Assembly: GCA_902765035.1 (NCBI GenBank)
Contig: CACWYF010000086.1
Span: 1-5,948, forward strand
Direction: 5' to 3'
Origin: an uncultured Eubacteriales bacterium
GTDB lineage: Bacteria; Bacillota; Clostridia; Peptostreptococcales; Anaerovoracaceae
DNA length: 5,948 nt
The notes beneath the pieces were generated by a model, which saw only the letters and a list, made by a program, of their open reading frames with translations, was not told where the DNA came from and did no database searches. Position numbers and translations under genes: made by a program. Below, piece by piece: positions 5,539 to 5,948 of this stretch (within the stretch, counting starts at the first letter, position 1; every line of letters begins with the position of its first letter).

Positions 5539-5948
5539 ATGGGTGTACTGAGTAACATCGAACCAAAGGAAGTATTTGAGCAATTCGAAGCGCTGTCCAT
5601 GGTCCCTAGAAGAACATACAGGGACGAAAAGATCAGCGCTTTTTGCGTGCAGTTCGCTAAGGACCACGGGCTTGACTATGTTCAGGATGAGACAGGCAAC
5701 GTGATCATCTACAAGCCGGGAACTCCGGGCTATGAAGACAGCGAACCTGTTATCATGCAGGGCCACATGGACATGGTCGCTGCAAAGAATCTTGATTCAG
5801 ACCACGACTTCGACACGGAGCCTCTGGACCTTTTCGTGGACGGCAACTACGTCGGAGCACGCGGAACGACACTCGGGGCCGACGACGGTTTTGCACTGGC
5901 ATTCGCAATGGCTGTCCTGGCAAGTGACGATATACCGCATCCGCCGAT
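5539..5948 (+). CDS. pepD: Aminoacyl-histidine dipeptidase, PepD-type M20 metallopeptidase (3' end missing)
   Basis: The gene starts at ATG 5539 with AAGGAGC (5526-5532) 6 bases upstream and runs off the right edge after 136 complete codons. The N-terminus is diagnostic of the PepD/Xaa-His dipeptidase family (M20C), zinc enzymes that split beta-Ala-His and other short peptides in the cytoplasm. The opening MGVLSNIEPKEVFEQFEALS leads to VIMQGHMDMV (71-80) with the first metal ligand His76 and the accompanying Asp78. GTTLGADDG (109-117) follows, with the metal-bridging Asp115, then SDDIPHPP (129-136). Compared with the GADNG I recall for this family, the residue after the bridging Asp is Asp rather than Asn; PRRTYRDEK (23-31) also departs from the common PR-S-x-x-E form. 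Full proteins are about 480 residues, so roughly 28% is visible. It probably feeds peptide-derived amino acids to the cell. Confidence 0.93.
   Translation, partial: MGVLSNIEPKEVFEQFEALSMVPRRTYRDEKISAFCVQFAKDHGLDYVQDETGNVIIYKPGTPGYEDSEPVIMQGHMDMVAAKNLDSDHDFDTEPLDLFVDGNYVGARGTTLGADDGFALAFAMAVLASDDIPHPP

Overview
The window looks like chromosomal DNA of a Gram-positive anaerobe, probably class Clostridia (Bacillota). The grounds are strong AGGAGG-type ribosome binding sites, tight co-directional genes, frequent ATA, AGA and AGG codons at moderate GC, and gene families common in that group (a DMT/EamA exporter, an AI-2E-type permease, a YdjM-like protein, a PepD dipeptidase). The family-level assignment is inference from style, not from a marker gene. 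There is no sign of an IS element, prophage, CRISPR array, rRNA or tRNA.

Region 1 (2-3146, + strand) is a compact run of four genes that reads as one transcription unit. It holds the 3' part of a YdjM-like membrane protein, an AI-2E family permease, an EamA/DMT transporter that overlaps the permease by 4 bases, and a cytoplasmic papain-like (C39-like) protein that overlaps the transporter by 20 bases. A 213-base non-coding stretch follows and ends in a 15-bp hairpin (3313-3346) that can terminate transcription from both sides.

Region 2 (3360-4544, - strand) is a single gene with its own promoter and terminator. It encodes a two-domain protein, an N-terminal STAS domain joined to an APH/choline-kinase-type phosphotransferase domain. 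This is the most unusual protein architecture in the window. Its promoter lies on a palindromic AT-rich core (4584-4593) that also gives a good promoter in the opposite direction.

Region 3 (4545-5427, + strand) begins with a 253-base regulatory interval that has two candidate promoters, an orphan strong Shine-Dalgarno and a hairpin next to the ribosome binding site. It leads to a protein with a long Ala/Lys/Glu coiled coil and four 20-residue repeats resembling peptidoglycan-binding units, but with no export signal.

Region 4 (5428-5948, + strand) has a promoter candidate, a perfect 18-bp palindrome placed about where the transcript should begin, and the first 136 codons of a PepD-type (M20) aminoacyl-histidine dipeptidase that runs off the right edge.

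Functionally, the first operon is membrane transport of unknown substrates plus a possible peptidase or amidase. The other three genes (signalling kinase, wall-repeat protein, dipeptidase) each seem to have their own promoter, so no single pathway links the window. The best candidates for undescribed biology are the STAS-kinase fusion and the signal-less wall-repeat protein.
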